From Ornithinibacillus massiliensis (GTDB taxonomy: Bacteria; Bacillota; Bacilli; Bacillales; Amphibacillaceae), in assembly GCF_018310345.1 (NCBI RefSeq), contig NZ_JAGXBY010000003.1, forward strand, positions 248,001 to 312,000: a stretch of DNA of 64,000 nucleotides. The letters run 5' to 3'. Both the position numbers and the translations under genes were made by a program. The notes under the pieces were generated by a model. The model did no database searches. It was not told the DNA's origin and was given only the letters and a program-made list of their open reading frames with translations. This document shows positions 62,083-64,000 of the stretch, piece after piece; positions within the stretch are counted from its first letter, which is position 1; the number at the start of each line of letters is the position of its first letter.

Positions 62083-63252
62083 TCACTTGTTGGAATTTTC
62101 TTTGTGGTTATGACCATGTTTTTTCCCATTGTTGTGGTTGCTGTTGTTATGATGGCTACCTGATTTAGGCTCTTTGTCATTACCACGCTGTTTCCCCTTG
62201 TCTTTACCATTTCCTTTACCGTGGTCTTTTTCTTGGTGCTTATCGTTTCTCTTGTCCTTCCCCTTGGCGCCTTGCTTGTTTTCATTTTTCTTGTCTTTTC
62301 CATTCATGCCGGGATGTTTTTCTTTATTATTTCCGTTGATTTCCTTTGATTTTTTGCTCTTTTTAGGATGATTTTCTTTATGCTTATTCTTTTTTTGCTC
62401 ATTACTATTTCTGTTCTTTTCTAATGAATTACTTTTCGAGTTGTTTAGCTCTAATTCTTCTTTATTAGCATTGTTATTATCATCTTGTATAACCTGATTT
62501 GAATCTTTCTCGTTTGTCACGTCAGCTTTAGCGTTTTTATTAAGGTAAAATGATTGCAATACTTGACTATCCTCTTCTGTGACAATAGATTGTAACTCTT
62601 CATCAGGTTCTTCGGTAACCTTTTTAGCTAATGCTTCATTCATCGATTGATTATTTTCTTCTGCTACAACTCTAACATCTTCGGGAATCTTAACGGTCAC
62701 CACTTCCCAATCAGTCGTTTCAAAGCGCTCATCAATCCTATCAATAATCGGTTCTGTTTCTGTTTCCTTTATGTAATGAACACCAATCAGAACATTTTTA
62801 GCTGAATTCACAAAACCTTTTTCTTCACTTATCATCACAATATTAGCAATAACGTCATCGATCTCTTTTCCGGTTAAATCACCAAGCTCATGGATAATTA
62901 ATTCTGCCTCTTCATTGAAGGGACTTACATTGGTGATCTCCAAGCTGCTATTCACTTCTAGTTCCATACTTGGGTTAATATCAATATCCACATATGCATA
63001 TGCTTCATCCCCATTTACTACCATATACAGTGGAATTAACATAATTAAACATATACATGCGATAGCAATAACACGCACAGTGAAAAACTTTTCCCTTAAT
63101 CTAGAAAAGTTTTCATTTTTCGTAAAAGGCTCATAGGCAACTTCAAAACCAATTTCGGCTCCTTTAACCGGATAAGCTTTTTCAAATAAACCATCGTGTG
63201 TCATTACAATGGTATATTTCTGATGCTGCTCCATGACTATTCCTTTTTTCAC
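62083..63252 (-). CDS. rsgI: Anti-sigma-I factor RsgI with Lys/Asn/His-rich tail
   Basis: A 389-residue membrane protein. The cytoplasmic anti-sigma domain is at about 1-55 (GIVMEQHQKYTIVMTHDGLFEKA), the membrane helix at about 60-80. The conserved exterior segment AYVDIDINPSMELEVN holds the Asn-Pro self-cleavage site. The last 140 residues are low-complexity Lys/Asn/Gly/His with many GKGKDK-like repeats. It sequesters SigI and releases it on heat or envelope stress. The GTG start overlaps the sigI stop and matches the family N-terminus. Confidence 0.92.
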   Translation of the reverse strand: MKKGIVMEQHQKYTIVMTHDGLFEKAYPVKGAEIGFEVAYEPFTKNENFSRLREKFFTVRVIAIACICLIMLIPLYMVVNGDEAYAYVDIDINPSMELEVNSSLEITNVSPFNEEAELIIHELGDLTGKEIDDVIANIVMISEEKGFVNSAKNVLIGVHYIKETETEPIIDRIDERFETTDWEVVTVKIPEDVRVVAEENNQSMNEALAKKVTEEPDEELQSIVTEEDSQVLQSFYLNKNAKADVTNEKDSNQVIQDDNNNANKEELELNNSKSNSLEKNRNSNEQKKNKHKENHPKKSKKSKEINGNNKEKHPGMNGKDKKNENKQGAKGKDKRNDKHQEKDHGKGNGKDKGKQRGNDKEPKSGSHHNNSNHNNGKKHGHNHKENSNK

Positions 63253-63977
63253 TGGCCCACCCCTTTCAAATAGTCATTAAGAAACACATAATCCCCTCCA
63301 AGAATAATAAAAATGGCTAAAATGAATTTCCGATTACGCTCTAACGTTTTTTTACTCACATCAACTTTCTTAGCCAATTCTTTTATCGGGAGTTTTTTCT
63401 TTTTTTCGACATATTCACTTAACATTTTATCATCTCGTATCATTCTTGCAATACGAACTGCACTATCTCGTGCATCACGATGCTTTGGTGAAACTTCGAC
63501 AAGATCTTGAAGTGATAGCTTATACATGGCCAGTTTGTTCTGAAATTCAAGAATCTCTTGTCTACGATACCATGCTTCTTGTTCTAGTTGATACTTGCTC
63601 TTAACTGCTTCTACTTCGGTTGGATTCTCCATTTTCTCTTCATCATAACTTTCGTCAAACGATATGGTTACAGGATATTTATTTTGATAACGAATATAAT
63701 CAATTACTTTGCGTTTGACGATTAAGCTACTAAAGGTTAAAAAAGAGCTCCCACGATCTGGTGAATACATACGTATTGCTTCATTAAATGCTGACAAGCC
63801 AATACTAAACTCATCATCTCGCTCTGGATCAATGTATCGTTTACAAACTTCGGATACTGTTTTAGCAATAAAGGGTTGGTATGTCTTTAATAAGAAATTA
63901 TGTGCGGCTTCATCACCTTTTTGTGCTTGATCAATTAGTTCTTCTATTGGGATGTCTTTTAACATTTCTCGTGTCAA
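63249..63977 (-). CDS. sigI: RNA polymerase sigma factor SigI
   Basis: A 242-residue SigI-family sigma factor. Region 2 includes KTVSEVCKRYIDPERDDEFSIGLSAFNEAI and KRKVIDYIRYQ. The SigI C-terminal domain (about 165-240) reads SPKHRDARDSAVRIARMI and LPIKELAKKVDVSKKTLERNRKFI. SigI controls heat and envelope genes, including rsgI. The start is a TTG at 63975-63977 after AGGGGTGG. Its promoter lies at or beyond the window edge. Confidence 0.93.
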   Translation of the reverse strand: MTREMLKDIPIEELIDQAQKGDEAAHNFLLKTYQPFIAKTVSEVCKRYIDPERDDEFSIGLSAFNEAIRMYSPDRGSSFLTFSSLIVKRKVIDYIRYQNKYPVTISFDESYDEEKMENPTEVEAVKSKYQLEQEAWYRRQEILEFQNKLAMYKLSLQDLVEVSPKHRDARDSAVRIARMIRDDKMLSEYVEKKKKLPIKELAKKVDVSKKTLERNRKFILAIFIILGGDYVFLNDYLKGVGQ

Positions 63978-64000
63978 AGTAGACCACCCCTAGCATTCAT

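Noticed and set aside
62064..62303. 79-residue reverse-strand frame rich in Lys/Thr
   Set aside because: A shadow of the low-complexity RsgI tail in another frame.

Overview
This is an AT-rich, low-G+C Firmicute chromosome segment. Gene content and order point to an endospore-forming member of the Bacillaceae, most likely near Oceanobacillus/Virgibacillus/Ornithinibacillus. The evidence is two alpha/beta-type SASP genes, YjcZ-like micropeptides, a YhcN/YlaJ spore lipoprotein, SigI/RsgI, LiaFSR and a long stretch following the Bacillus subtilis hemE-hmoB / yhaA-ecs-hit-trpP-yhaH...prsA-yhaL-yhaM-yhaN-yhaO-yhaP-yhaQ-yhaR-yheA order (B. subtilis order recalled, not aligned). Acidic secreted proteins and an OpuA glycine-betaine system fit a halotolerant lifestyle. 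No rRNA, tRNA, CRISPR array, prophage or intact transposon was seen.

Layout. 1-1.3 kb: 5' end of hemE divergent from hmoB (heme metabolism). 1.4-6.9 kb: a thiol-oxidase pair (thioredoxin-like + BdbC), an MFS transporter + liaF-liaS-liaR envelope-stress operon, and a PAP2 phosphatase. 7-12.5 kb: M20 amidohydrolase, ecsA-ecsB, hit, trpP (with a TRAP-type leader) and yhaH. 12.7-16.5 kb: opuAA-AB-AC with a divergent GbsR-type regulator. 16.5-30.4 kb: yhaI, yhaJ, prsA, yhaL, yhaM, a second GbsR-type gene, yhaN-yhaO nuclease pair, an XRE-regulated operon ending in yhaQ-yhaP, yhzD, yhaR and yheA. 30.6-36.2 kb: a PucR/CdaR-like regulator, msmX, two SASP genes, fumC and a PLC-like protein. 36.8-41.5 kb: a small membrane protein, a chemoreceptor, a YheE-like protein, a CDF metal exporter and an unrecognised P-loop protein.

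41.8-46.9 kb holds a compact five-gene operon, metK-speA-speD-speE-speB. It makes SAM, agmatine, decarboxylated SAM, aminopropylated polyamine and putrescine, behind a structured leader that resembles a divergent S-box (SAM-I-like) riboswitch with its own terminator. 47-51.6 kb is a two-sided locus: an ECF sigma factor with a zinc-type membrane anti-sigma, divergent from a NEW3-domain membrane protein and an ABC exporter. 51.7-64 kb carries azlCD, map, two YjcZ-like micropeptides, an SDR, an aminoglycoside-phosphotransferase-fold kinase, an M20 dipeptidase, the yrrT-luxS-mccA-mccB methionine-to-cysteine operon, a spore lipoprotein with a SigG-type promoter, yhdB, and rsgI/sigI at the right edge.

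Numbers and homologies come from reading the sequence and from knowledge of the families; no database search or folding program was run. Starts were moved inside many open frames where a clear Shine-Dalgarno favoured an internal codon.
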